Assembly: GCF_002234675.1 (NCBI RefSeq)
Contig: NC_019869.2
Location: 15,299,015-15,363,014, forward strand
DNA length: 64,000 nucleotides
Reading direction: 5' to 3'
Origin: Oryzias latipes
Taxonomy: Eukaryota; Chordata; Actinopteri; Beloniformes; Adrianichthyidae
The notes under the pieces are model-generated. The model saw only the letters and a list, made by a program, of their open reading frames with translations. It was not told the DNA's origin and made no database searches. The position numbers were made by a program, and so were the translations under genes. Positions within the stretch are counted from its first letter, which is position 1. Every line of letters begins with the position of its first letter. Below, in pieces: positions 12,661 to 24,703 of the stretch.

Positions 12661-13210
12661 CACCTTCAGCAACGCAGGTTCAAGCGACCTGCTGCAATGA
12701 GAAGTCTACACTGCACACTTTTTCACACTTTTTTGCATTCACAACCCTCATGTGCATGCATCGCTACGGAAGTAACACGAACATTTTGGGGCTCTGCATA
12801 CAAAACACATAGCCAATTAAGCCACGTTGCAAGTTAAACCAGGTGGAATTTTGACCAGTTATAGGGAGTTGGATTTGGTAGTGATGAATGGATGGCATCT
12901 CTTTTAATTTCCAGAAGGTAAATTGATAATGGAGCAGAAATTAATAATTAGGGTTTGTGCCTTGATGGAATTATTTGATACCAAATTTTTCATATGTTGG
13001 AATACAGCTGTGACAGATTTAGCTTGAAGCAAGATTCGTGAGATTTTCATCACTTCCACAACTGTACCTCTTCCAACTGTAAGTGGCAGACATGCGCTAG
13101 TATCGGGTAGCAGTCCAATGTGAACACCATTTGTTAAAAGTGCATTCAAAAACGCGTTTTCAGTGGGTTTTCGAACCCACGTCACATGCCCAGTGTAAAC
13201 ATCTGTCTTA
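12660..13210. repeat. Dispersed repeat family A, copy 1
   Basis: Collinear with 38021-38456. Shared blocks include GACATGCACTAGTATCGGGT (GCGCTAG in this copy), GATGGCAT followed by CTTTTA, and TTGAAAGTTAAA/TTGCAAGTTAAA with variable spacers. Both copies end in CACACC/GGTGT-like ends typical of MITEs. No coding capacity. Confidence 0.6.
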
Positions 13211-14045
13211 AAGATCAACATGTCAACACCTTTCTAGCTCTGATTTACTACTGTGTCTCAAATAACCATCAGTAATCATTTCATGTGAGGGAAAACAGTT
13301 TCGGATTTTGTGAAATCCACATTCTAACTTCTTGAGTTAGTTAGACTAGGTTGCATCATTTTACCACTAAAAAACTATGTTGCTGCACAAGAAAACCGAT
13401 CCAGAGCAAAAGTGATGTGGGAATAAATGTGTCAACAATCGTTTCCTGCTTAAATATTACACTCAGAAAATTTAGCATAAAAATCCAAAACATAGTGAAC
13501 AACACATAAAAATATTGTGGAATTTTGAAAAATGCAACAAAGGCAATCATCAAGAAAATAAAAATGGTGTTGGTGCTGTTTTTTGGAGCTTTATAAGAAA
13601 CGTTTCATGGCATAAGGTTTTTCACAAGTGATATATTTTGTTGTCCCTACTCATACACAGACTTCTTTTAAGGCTGTCAGTTGGGAACTTTGGAAAAGAA
13701 GCATGAAAATGCCACTAAAAAACACCCCAAAGAGGCTTAGCATCAAAACGTGGAGCCTGTAAAACCTTTCTTACTGTCTCTAAACTGCCCAAAAACACAA
13801 AAAGTCCTCAACTTCCAAAACTCACTGAAGTAGTCAGTTCAGCTTATTTCATCCTAGCTGAGCTTGGTTTCCTCAACAACCCCCTACCAACACACAGTTC
13901 AGCTGCCAAAGGAAAAAAAAAAAAAAAAAAAACCTGAGGCATTGGTTTCGTTTTATGTTTTCTCTCTTTAGCACTCCATGCGTGCCCCACAAAGCTCGCT
14001 GCAACTTGACAAACATCACAACAATGACATTAACAAGTTGCTGAC
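13211..14045. other. Intergenic, no feature seen
   Basis: AT-rich sequence with a 20-base A run near 13912-13931. No exon, RNA gene or clear repeat end was recognised. Confidence 0.4.
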
Positions 14046-14242
14046 CTGGTTGTTGTGTTTGTGGATCTGCTCGAAGTGACGGAGGTCGAGGTGAGGCGAG
14101 TAGGGGAGAGGGAGTGAGCTGTGGAGTGGAGAGTAAGGGGGTGGAGGGGGCGGAAAGGGGGTGGATGTTAGAGTTGGCTCCGTTTGGAGCTGTTTGGTAA
14201 TGGTGGTGGGGGTGTGTGTGTGTCTGTATGGGTGTTGTCCAT
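14046..14242 (-). CDS. Candidate proline-rich internal exon, minus strand
   Basis: A 197-base interval on the minus strand is bounded by a good acceptor (TTCTCTGTAG) and a good donor (CAG/GTCAGC). One frame is fully open and encodes a Pro-rich run (STPFPPPPPPYSPL) followed by a charged segment (HLDLRHFEQIHKHNNQ). Two other frames are partly open because of base composition. I do not recognise the protein and cannot find partner exons with confidence, so it may be a chance match to splice signals in a CT-rich tract. Confidence 0.3.
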
Positions 14243-16384
14243 CTACAGAGAAGTAAAGCACACATTTCTAGGTTTTTCTTTGAGTTTGCAGGCCTTGTGT
14301 CTGTTTTGGAAAGAAAAAAAAGAGGGGAATTGTGTGTTCATGTCTTTATGTTTGTGGGATCTGACCCTGTTGGTGCAAACAGCACTGTGGAGACATTCAT
14401 TGTCGTGAGGACTTTTTAATCACTTAAAAAAAAAACTCTGACAAACAGTGGTAAGAATAAATGGTAAGAACTAAGTGAAGTTTAAACACTTAATCATGAT
14501 GGTTATAGCTGGAATGATGGAGTTCCGATCGTACTATGTAAATGTAGGCCCTCACAGGTTACGGAAGAAAAGAATGTGTGTGTGTTCCATAAACAAGTTT
14601 GCTTATTCTAATTTAAACAATTGTGCTTAATGAGTTTACTATTAAAATAAAAACTTAAGATCACTCACACTAACTCTGTCACCAACAGGGCATGTGTATT
14701 TGTGCATGTGCCTACTCTGTCTATTTTTGACCTCCACCTGTTAATGACATTAAAGTCAACTGAGAGGAAAGAGCCAGGGGTGGGGGGCACTTTAGCTCAA
14801 CCCTCGTTGTGGTGCTCCCACTCTGACTGCGCTAACTGAAGAGTCAATTGCAGGTTTAACACCTCAGCTGAGCGGTGTTGGGCCCGGGAGGTCAGATTTC
14901 AGGGCCGTGAGATCCATTCCACGCGACAGTAAAAACCAGATACGGCTCTGCTGTGCAGACAGTGCAAAACCCGATCCAGTCCAGTGGTCATCTTGTTGCG
15001 TCCACAGGGCCTTTTTCTAGCATGTATGCCTGCTTTTACAAGCAACACGACACTAATGCATGTAAATATAGTATTGCACATTACTCTGTGTTTCTCAATA
15101 CAGTGTATGAATACTTTCCTAAATATTCTGGCAAACTGAATGTGCTGATATCTGGTATTTTGAGTTGTTTTTCCACTAAACTGCAGACCAGATCTCTTTT
15201 CTACAGTAGAGAGCACTTGAAGATGTACACATGGAGGTATCTTTGCTGTGAAACAAGACAAGGACAGTTGAGTAAAATGAGTAAACCTTAATATTTACTT
15301 ATTTAGAAAAGGTAAACCCACATTACCAGCCAGAAGGGAAATCTGTCAAAATCTTGAATAATAACTAGTTCAATTAAAATCACTGAGCTTTTTCTCCCCC
15401 TTTTTTCCATGTCGCTGGTGTTAGATTTCACCTTAAGTGTGAAAATATACAGATTTTTGTTTTTTTTATTTGGTGACAACTGATATTGATAGACATTAAT
15501 TCAGGTTTACAAATATAAAGTCTCAATCACTGCTTTTGCCATTTTGCGTTTTGTCTGTGCTTCATCCACTCTTGGATTTAGAGGGTCGTTGGTCCTCCTG
15601 CTGCCCGAGAAAGAGAGAATACCGCAGTCAGATGTGCCCGGCATTGTGATAAGTGTTGTGTGTGCATGAAAGAAAGTCAAGTGGTCAGAGACACACAAAG
15701 ACACAAAACTAGATGGGAAAGAGAGAAAAGGAAGTACATACCAATGGCAAAAACACATTCTTTACTTTAATATTTTCAGTAGTATCATTATGAAATGTTT
15801 TTTTTCTTGCCTTTATGTCAAAATATAATTTCTTTTCTGTTCCTTTCAGCCTGACAATGAGGCTTCAGGTCTCATGTGTTTGTGTCGTCTGAAGGATGCA
15901 TAGCAGTAACTATTTGAAAACAAATGTTCACACACACAAAAAAATTATTGGAAAATTGGAATTTCAACTTCAAGCCTCTACAGGACTCTTCACTTGCCCC
16001 TTAATGCAATAGTATCTTCTGAGCAGAAGATGGCGCTACCTTGCAAAAAGATTACAGATGGAGAGAAGTAATGCTGCTTTTATCCTTCACGCTACAGGTG
16101 GTAAGGAGCCTTAATATGTTTGCTGCAAAAGGTAACTTCATCTCGACACAGATACCAAGTCCTTCATGGGGGTATCGACCAAGACATTTTTTTAAACCAT
16201 GAAAACATAAATTTAATTACAATAAAAAAATTTATGGCTACATACTATCTTTCCTTGGAGACACATTAAAAAATAAACACAATTTAGGTAGTTTAGAAGC
16301 CATCATGTTTCATCAAGTCACACAGAAGAAAACTGTTTAAGGGATTCGTTTTTAATTGTCTTTATTTTAATTTTCGGCTATTAG
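14243..16384. other. Intergenic, no gene recognised
   Basis: Contains short GT-rich runs and unique AT-rich sequence. Open frames on the minus strand at 14.9-15.8 kb lack matching splice sites or recognisable domains. Confidence 0.4.
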
Positions 16385-17320
16385 TACGACAGAATTTTAA
16401 GGCCATTTTAAAAAAAAAAATTTTAAATTACGACTTTTAAGTCGTAAATTTACGAGAAAGAAAGTCATAACTGTTAAATTACGAGATTTTGAGAAAAAAA
16501 AGTCATAGTTTAAGGACGGAAAAAACCAGAAGTTTTCCTTTTATCAGAGCCTGGCTTGAAAATGAAATTTGTGGAGCCTTTTGTGAAGCTTTATTTCTGG
16601 ATAGGTTTTAAAAACAAAGAGATTCTGAACCTCTTGGCGACTCAAAATCAGATTATTTTCAGTGGAGCCGGCTTTGCGGGGTCTGGTGTCAGTAAAGCGG
16701 AGTTTCATATGTAAAATAAGGAGCTCAGAGACACGTTTGGGTGTAGAGGACCGCTGCAGCCTTTATTCTCCTTTTCATTCACATAACCTGAAGTTCATCT
16801 GTCACCTTACGTCATGAACCTGTCATCCGAACACCTATGCGGAAGTAAACAGTGTCACATACACCCCCTCCTCCACATAAAACGTACCATTTCAACATAA
16901 AACAAAACAGAGGAATGAAAAGTGTCTGTTATATTAGCAGAAGAACATTGATACCTCCACAGACGGAAGCATCACATAAAACATAAAGATCTTGTCTTTG
17001 GTGGAGAAAGAAAGGGTGATTTCTTAATCAAAGGGCTGCAGAGATTCTGCAAACCACTCATCAATAAATAAAACATGAATAAATCGTAAATCAAACAAAT
17101 GAGCTTCCAGACATGTGGAACGTTATCATTAAAATTCAGCTCACCTGTTCAATTGAGTGTAGTCGGTCTGCTCTGCTGCGTGTTTGCGCAGCGTTCACTT
17201 GCTGCTCTGTATACTCACTTCAACTTAAATCTCATAAATTTACGAGATTTTTTCTCGTAAGAGTAATGACTTAAAATCTCGTAATTTTACTTTTTTGGTG
17301 GCCCTTAAAACTCTCTCGTA
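16385..17320. mobile_element. DNA element with TACGAC/GTCGTA ends
   Basis: The left end TACGACAGAATTTTAAGGCC and the right end GGCCCTTAAAACTCTCTCGTA are inverted repeats. Each is followed inward by stacked CTCGTAAATTTACGAG-type palindromes. The 936-bp interior has no transposase. A related end lies at 48385-48552. The superfamily is not assigned. Confidence 0.6.
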
Positions 17321-18836
17321 AATTAAACATTGTAGTGAATGAGATTTTAATTGTGTAACAAACCCCAGTGGTAACTTGGCAAACTACACTCAGCTCCAGT
17401 TTTTCTCCTATTTCAAATGTCCTTCAATCTGAAAGTACGAAGGTTAGCTTCTTGGGCACAAAAGTTTTATGCAACTATATTTTATACAATACTATATTAA
17501 ACAGACACAGCGACAGCAGCAAGAATTATTGAAGAAAAGACTGAAAAATTAAAGGCATCTTGAAAGGTTCTGCAACCGCTTTTAGGCTCTTTCATTGATC
17601 AGTGGTGTATGAGATGCATGTAAGAATCAACAAAGCCAGGATCTCAAAAATCAGTTAAAAGCAAATTAATTGGACTTAATTTTATTTGTCTAAGTTAGTG
17701 GAGATGAAAGAAAAGAATAGGCAAAAAAATCCCTGCAATGTTTTAGAGAACCAGAAACAGCTGGGCAAAAAAGTCCAAAGTTTTTGATTGAATGCGACAC
17801 CTTGGGGTAATTGACCTCTGCGCCCTTCTTTCTCATGTTGCTTTCACTCAGGATGTTTTCATACTGGACACATTTGGAAAGTTTGTGGGAGTTTTCAATC
17901 TGAACACACCCAAGTGGACCCTGGTTCTCAGATCCTTCTTTCAAGATGGTCTTGGTTCGTTTCCATTGGACTGAGCTTCGGTTCCCTCTGAGTTTTCTCA
18001 GTCTGAAGGTACACTGATAAGTATTTATGACATATATATTGTCAGGAAAACAGTGTGAGAAGCAATATGTATAACGTAAAAAGTTGTTTATTGAGCCTGC
18101 ATCTATCGAACCCAATTTCATTGAGTTGCTGTGTCTCATTGTTGCTTCACGTTTCTCTATGGCTCATTGGTTGCTCACCTTTCTACTCTGTTTACATCAC
18201 GTGATGTCCGGCTACGGTGGCTGATTTTGTCCAGTGGTTACGAGCACGGAGCCTATTCAGACTGAGAAAACTCAGAACCTTGCAGCATGTCTTTACCATA
18301 TGGGTAAAAAGTGTAGTACCGGACGTTGATACAGACTTTCTAAAAGCGCATTTTCAGGACTTGATCCGGACCAACAGACTGTTCCAATCTAAATCCACCC
18401 TCAGAGTGCCTTTCTGCTAAACTGTCAATCAGAGATTTGAATTATTACTGAATAAAAACATCAGTTGACATGTTTGTCAAACATAAATTGTCATATACTG
18501 TAACCATTTCAGTCTTGGTGTCTGTTTTGAGGCAAGGATACATATATATACTTACTTTTTATTTTTACAAACCACACTTGCTTTGGTGATTATCTAGAGT
18601 ACTTTAGCTTTGCAGGTGTTTAAAGATGTATCGAGGGTACGTGAGGACAAAACAGCGTTATCTTTAAACTGTTTCATGTTTGAAGCCGGGATGACCTAAC
18701 CGGACTGTCACCATAACAACATTAAGAGGTGAGTTTGCTGCTCTGGCATGACCAGAATAACAGGGGTCAGAGGAGGAAAAAAGGATTAGGTTCCTCACAG
18801 GATTATGAAAGTTGCTAAATATATATATCACTGAAC
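17321..18836. other. Intergenic, repeat-like patches
   Basis: At 17990-18020 and 18235-18270 the words CTCAGTCTGAA and TTCAGACTGAGAAAACTC face each other and could be the ends of a decayed element of about 280 bp. No gene is supportable. Confidence 0.35.
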
Positions 18837-18840
18837 TTAA

Positions 18841-19045
18841 CCCTTGTGCTATCATAGGCACTTTAACATTGGGAGTTGGGTCATCTAGACCCACTAGACA
18901 GTGCGTTGAACCTTTTTTCTTCCATGATTTGTGATCTTCACTAGTGTCCATGGATTACATGAAGTCTTTCCACCTTTATCCACCTTTGTCATGGTAGGGA
19001 GAACACGTCAATGTAAGGGTGGGGTCATCTAAGATAGCACAAGAG
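18841..19045. mobile_element. piggyBac-type MITE, TTAA target site
   Basis: A 205-bp element has ends CCCTTGTGCTATC and GATAGCACAAGAG (inverted, one mismatch) with TTAA on both sides (18837-18840 and 19046-19049). TTAA duplication is diagnostic for piggyBac transposases. A second internal inverted pair (GGGTCATCTAGAC / GGGGTCATCTAAG) is a subterminal repeat. No coding capacity. Confidence 0.85.
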
Positions 19046-19049
19046 TTAA

Positions 19050-21863
19050 AGGATACAGACATTTTTATTGTTTAACAAGTGGAATCTAAAATATAGTTTA
19101 AAATTATTAAATGTCATTCATTTATGAAACTAAATTGAACATTTTGTTAGTTCTGGACATTGCAAATTTTTTAAAGGAAAAGTAGTTTGCTTAAAAAATT
19201 TAAGATAATATTGTTTGTTTCAGAATCCAAACCACAATCAGGACTTCAAAGTCATTGTCTGAGGAACAAGATATAACAGAGGAACAAGATATAACATTTT
19301 ATCCTAATCAATTATATTTTTTTAATAATATTTTTTTTTATCAAGAAACAGCAAATGCTTTTTTTTTCTTCTTTTAGTAGGGAACAGTGAAAATGCCCAG
19401 TAGTCCATGATAATCACAAGATATCACAAGAAAAATCACAGCTAGGAATTTCTTTACATGGAACATTTTTGTCTGTCTATGTTCCAGTAAAATTAAATTT
19501 CAGTCAGACAACTCATGCTTTATTAGAGAATGCTTTATTATCCGTATTTTCTTTTAGTTTGGCATAAGGCTCAGTTCACATACAATAAAACAAGATTTCC
19601 ATAGAAAACTTCAGGTATAAAACTACGCCTAACGGAGCTCACAGGTGGAAGCCGGGACGAGGGTGGGGCGACAAACGCAGCGCTCGCGGAAATGGATGAA
19701 GAGAGCGTAAAGTGGAACGGGTGAGTTAATTGCCTGAACCGCCCGCTGGGAGATGTCAACGCACTGATGAGCTGCCTGCCTGAAATTCTCCCAGGGCCAT
19801 TCATTCAGTGTTAAAATACGTATTTAAGAGTCCTTGATAGTCAGGGGCATGTACAGGATTTTAGAGGGTCAAAAGTTGGAAAAGGGCAACAAAAACATAT
19901 TCTGCCACCAAGCTCAGTTTCCTGCATTTTGAGTTGTACCCTTCCACGATGTTGGCTTTTTTCAGAGCATTGTACACATAACTCTGATCCATCCGGTCGC
20001 TCAACTAGAATCTATTGCTGTGAGGTTCTGCAGAACTTTGGCCCGCTTGCTGATGCTCTGTGCATTAGCTGCTGTGCAGCTGCACTGCTTCACTCGTTCT
20101 TATCTGAGCCGAAAGATGTAGCTGATACTGGCAGCAACATGGCACAGAGTTTTGGTTCGGTACCCATCCTAAGTAAAAACTTAGTAGTGCATGTCTCATA
20201 ACAACAAAATGAGCTGTTTCTCACTGAGATCTTTTAGTTGTTTTCCACGCTGCTGCTAAAAGAGGCTCAGTGGGTGGTGCTGCCAACTAGCGGTTGGAGG
20301 TTTAAGTGGAAAACAAGAGTCAGAGGCTGAAGGACGCTTATAAATAATTAAATAAACATCATCCTGACAGCATTTCAAATCGATAAAAATATCACCAAAT
20401 GAAATATTGTGATACATTACTGAATTGATTTTTCCCACCCCTAGTTAAAACGATAAGAAAAAAAAATAGGACACTAGGGCCCTTTTTAATACAGGACAAT
20501 GGATGTTGACTATTGCCAATCAATCTCCTCCCTGTCATGTCTTTTACTCAGAATGCATTAAGTTTGCCAAATCTACATTATTCATTGTCTAATACTGGAC
20601 TTATTTTTCTATGCAGGTTTGAACGCTGAAAGTTTAAACAAGAGAGAAACGTGTGAAAACGTTCATGTCCAAGCAATGACTATAAAACTTGTATTAAGGA
20701 GTCTTACAGCCTTGAAATATTAAAAAAAATAGTAAAAGAGTAAAGTTTCACGGATTGTTTCAGCCGAACAAATCTGTTCTTCTTGTGTTTTAATTACACT
20801 ACCCAGAATGCCAGGTGTTGTAATTAGGCAGAAAATCTTTAGGAAGAATCGATGAGAAGTTCTATATATTTTCTAATGAGCTGTTAGTGTTATTATTTTG
20901 TTTTTCTATGTAAAAGCCACATATATTGAGTCTTGACTTCCCACCTTTTTTAATCCTTCAATGTATAGCTCTCAAAGAGGCTTTTTTCCATTCATCCTCA
21001 ACAAGCGAAATGTAGACTTAAAAGCCCTCCAGGTAAAGAAGCTGATGATCAAACTGCTGAATTCATGATGAGGAAGAAGAACGAAGGTAAAAGTTACCTT
21101 CAGTAACTTTAAAGAACGATCAGAACGATGCACCAGAATAGATGAAAGAAAACTTTAAATACTAATATTGAGGATTTCTTGGGCCAGAAGCTGAAATGAA
21201 AGTGGATGCCAATAGAACATCAGAAAAAAGATGAACTGGAAATCCAAGCCTCATCAAGCATCAGAATCTTTTAAATAAGACCTGCTGAAAACATCTTTGC
21301 ACACTCAGATGTGATCCCGACGCTGAATATGCAAAAGGGGGTCAACAATAGACAGAGGTGACAGCAGAGGTCGAGGACAGGAAGCAAACCTGGAGCCAAA
21401 CCTGTAGTTCTAAGAATGGCTCTCTATCACACAAACACTGAAGGATCTCCTGACATCAGCAGTAGGTCTGTCAGCCAGCCAACCAGGTAACTGGGACTTT
21501 CCATTGTAAATATTTTGCCCCGACGGAGCAAAACTCCTCTTGAGAAACAGGTGGGGCGCTTTGGGCTTTGTAAATTCCCTGCTTAACCTAGATTTTTTTT
21601 TTTTAAAACACTTCAGATTCTAAGATGACAATAATGATATAATTAGTAAGAAATAGACTTTATGACTTTGTTATCTTGACAATAGTCATCAGTCTTATAG
21701 TTTTCAAGGAATATCATTTACATTTTAGAATAAATAGAAGAATCAAAGAGTTTGGTTGGAGTTTTTGTGTAAAATAAGTAAAAACAAATCACAACAATAA
21801 TAATAATATGAAGAAGAATGTCATTGTACGTGGAAACTTGCTTTCTTCAGTGTACACATGACA
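19050..21863. other. Intergenic, no gene recognised
   Basis: A CpG-containing patch at about 19620-19800 stands out from its AT-rich surroundings but shows no exon I can identify. The remainder is AT-rich unique sequence. Confidence 0.35.
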
Positions 21864-22006
21864 GTAGCCTTGTGGTAGAGTGTCTGCCCTGAGACTGGAA
21901 GGTTGGGAGTCATTCCAAAAACTCTAAAATTAGAACCTAATGCCTCCCTGCTCGACACTCAGCATTAAGTGGTTGTCCCAGAGGGTTAAACTACAAAATG
22001 GTTCCT

Positions 22007-23774
22007 GGGGGGTATTCCAAAAAGCAGGTTACGTGAGTTACCACGGTAAGTTTGAGGTTAAGGAAGGGTATAACCTCAGCTTTTGGTTCCAAAAACCGAG
22101 GTATATTTCATGTTATGCTTAGTTCCCATAGCAACTCATGCTCTGAACGTAACCTGGGGGGTATTCCAGAAAGCACGTTTAAACTATTCTGACTTTAACC
22201 CCATCTCATTTCTATTTTCAAGTTGCCATAGCATATATATATATATATATATACAACTTGACACGTATCGATGTTGTAGAGATAAACTTTTTTACATAAA
22301 TCTAACTTAATTTTTGGCTTCAGTTAAGATGAATCATTTTCTTGAGTTCAGTCAACTTAACAATAACCCGTAGTTATCAGACATTTATTTTACTTTCATT
22401 CTAATTACTTCAATTGAGTAGGTGTAACTTTGGTGCTGCTGTCAGATTGGCAGCGCAAGGAATTGTGGGATACCATTCCCTTTGGGTTTGGGTACAAGTG
22501 TAGGTTTTTGTCTAAATATGTTTAGTTGTAGCTGTTTTATAGTTTTTGCCGAGCTATTTTACCATTATGTTTAATTCTTTCTGCACCATGAGGACAATCG
22601 AGGATGATGAGATTATTTAGCACCCCTAGTGCAACTGATTAATATAAGAACTGAAGTGACAGTCAGAGTCATGATAAATAAATGCATGGTATATATTGTT
22701 AATCTACACTGTATCATTTATTTTAATTTTATGAAAATGAGAAAATCTGCAGCCTCTAACTTAGACATATGAGAGTTCAAGAAGTACAATAAATTAATAT
22801 GGAAAAACGTTTAATTGAATTGGAGTAATATGACTTTTAGTTAGATAAATATGTAAATTTGAGTTGTATAAACAACTATTGAGTTGGATAGACATAAGAA
22901 ATAAGGCTTAATAAATTTAACTCGATTACTTGTTACCAATTGAATCAATTCATTTAAGTTTTATAAGTCGTATATGTAAGGGTTAATGGCCGACAAAGTG
23001 TGCATTGTCACTTTTTAACGCACGCCGTGGAAGCCTGAACCGTCCGACGCCTGCGAAGTGCGTTAAAAAGTGGTAATGCACACTTCGAAGGCCATTAACC
23101 CGATTATACCATGGTGACTTACAAAACCAATAAATATTAACCAGTTTTTAGTCCTTAATTCTTGTTTTTTTTTTTTCTGATTTGGATCGCTTTTCTCACA
23201 AAAAGGTAACTCTTGCAGTCAAGATTCGTCGATATACATATGCTGATCTTTCCGATGGGTTGAATAAAGCATCAGTTCAGAGAGAAAGTTCACCTCTTAC
23301 CGCATGTTTTTGCCAAACTGATGAAGCAAAAGGTTGTTTTAAAGAAGCGCAGTGATATATGTGGTATATCACTTATCAATGCACATCTAGCAGCCAATCA
23401 GAATCGAGTAGTCACCAGGACCATGTTATAAATATACATCACAATGTAATTGGAAACAAGATCAGAAACTCTTGCGTTTACTTTGTCCGTTATTTTTCTC
23501 CAAGCAGAAACTCTTTCTTTTTCTGATGCAGCAGTATAACTTTTTTGATGGACGTATAATCTTCATACGCCATCATTAAAATCTCCGACTCTGTCTCACT
23601 GAAGTATAGCGCTCTCTTTTGTTCTCCACGCATTTCCATGGTGACTCCGGAAATCGGCGATCTATTGAGAATGTCTTTATGTACTTGCCGTGCATGCGCA
23701 TTAACCCAGGGACTTCAGCCAGAGTTCAGGGTTAAAGTCAGGGTAGCTTAATCTTGCTTTCTGGAATACCCCCC
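22007..23774. mobile_element. GGGGTATTCC-ended element inside the SINE
   Basis: Terminal inverted repeats GGGGGTATTCCAAAAAGCAGG (left) and CTTTCTGGAATACCCCC (right) bound this insert. The left-end motif is repeated at 22153-22180, so the 5' side may be a partial duplication or a second nested copy. It contains a (TA)n microsatellite near 22231-22252 and a long hairpin at 22980-23101. No transposase is recognisable; the superfamily is uncertain. Confidence 0.6.
22980..23101. repeat. Long inverted repeat (hairpin)
   Basis: The arms are about 44 bases. The left begins GGGTTAATGGCCGACAAAGT and the right ends TTCGAAGGCCATTAACCC. They match at roughly 40 positions around a loop of about 34 bases, so the locus can form a stable stem-loop as DNA or RNA. 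Confidence 0.8.
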
Positions 23775-24279
23775 TGCTCATGAATGTATCTGCTGGTCAC
23801 CGCATTACCATTCCTCCAGGGCATGGGTCAAATGCCGAGAACAAATTTCACACACCTAGGTGCGTGACAACTAATGGGATTTTAGTTTCTTAACTAATAA
23901 AAACTAGAATTTAAACTTGACTGTGACCATGTCAACTGTTTATGTAGTAAATATACATGTAAGTTTCAATGGATAACTGCAAATTTTCTGTTTTACTACA
24001 AGACCTGAAAATTGGAACAATGTAGCAATAAATATAAGAAAGAAAAACCTCAGTGAAAGCCATTATTGTAAACAAGAACGTCTGAAAAATTCTAATGTTT
24101 TGGTACTGAGGTATTTAATTTACTCTCTGCCTGTTTAACTCACAATTTCATCCACATTTATTGACAATCACCTGCAAAGATATTCTTCTTTAAAAACGCA
24201 CTTTAATGAAAATTGTGTTTTTGGTGTTTTAACCCTTTGCCTGTAGCATTTTTCTCATAACTTAAAAAACGATTTGTTA

Positions 24280-24703
24280 GTATTTGTTAGGTAAAGGACA
24301 CATGTTCTCTGCTCCGTTCCATTCCAATGCTTCCACTGTAGACAAATAGAGCCATTAACTTCACAGTTTTCTTCATCTAGCTCTAAACTGTACAGCTGGA
24401 TAGCTCCAATATTGCTCTCCATTTTTGTTGCACCAGTAATGTTAAGTTGGGGTTGTGAGGGGCTGCAAGCTAGTGGTAGAGAGTATAAACAAAGGGATCA
24501 TGGGAAATGGGGGAAGGCTTACTCCAAGTTAACATTCCCTTGCACAACGCAGAGGTGAATTTCTAATAAACTCCTAACTCTCCGCATAAATTATGTCCTA
24601 GAAAATGACACAGGTTTTTTTTTATGGCTTAAAATAGCAGAATCATAATTAAAAGACCACTGGGAACGACTTTGAAATAGATCAAAAGATGATTGGAGTG
24701 GGT
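24280..24703 (-). mobile_element. Dispersed MITE family B, copy 2
   Basis: The right end GATTGGAGTGGGTCT matches the family terminus. On the minus strand the interior keeps a frame reading NIGAIQLYSLELDEENCE, parallel to copies at 6.95 and 61.65 kb. Confidence 0.6.

Larger units (their letters stand above)
21864..23870 (+). mobile_element. tRNA-derived SINE split by a later insertion
   Basis: The SINE head at 21864-22006 starts GTAGCCTTGTGGTAGAGTGT (A-box-like). Its tail resumes at about 23775 with GCTCATGAATGTATCTGCTG, then CAAATGCCGAGAACAAATTTC and CACCTAGGTGCGTGACAAC. The intervening 1.77 kb is a separate element (22007-23774). A second partial head is at 29003-29050 (GTGGCCTTGTGGTGGAGCGT). 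Confidence 0.65.
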
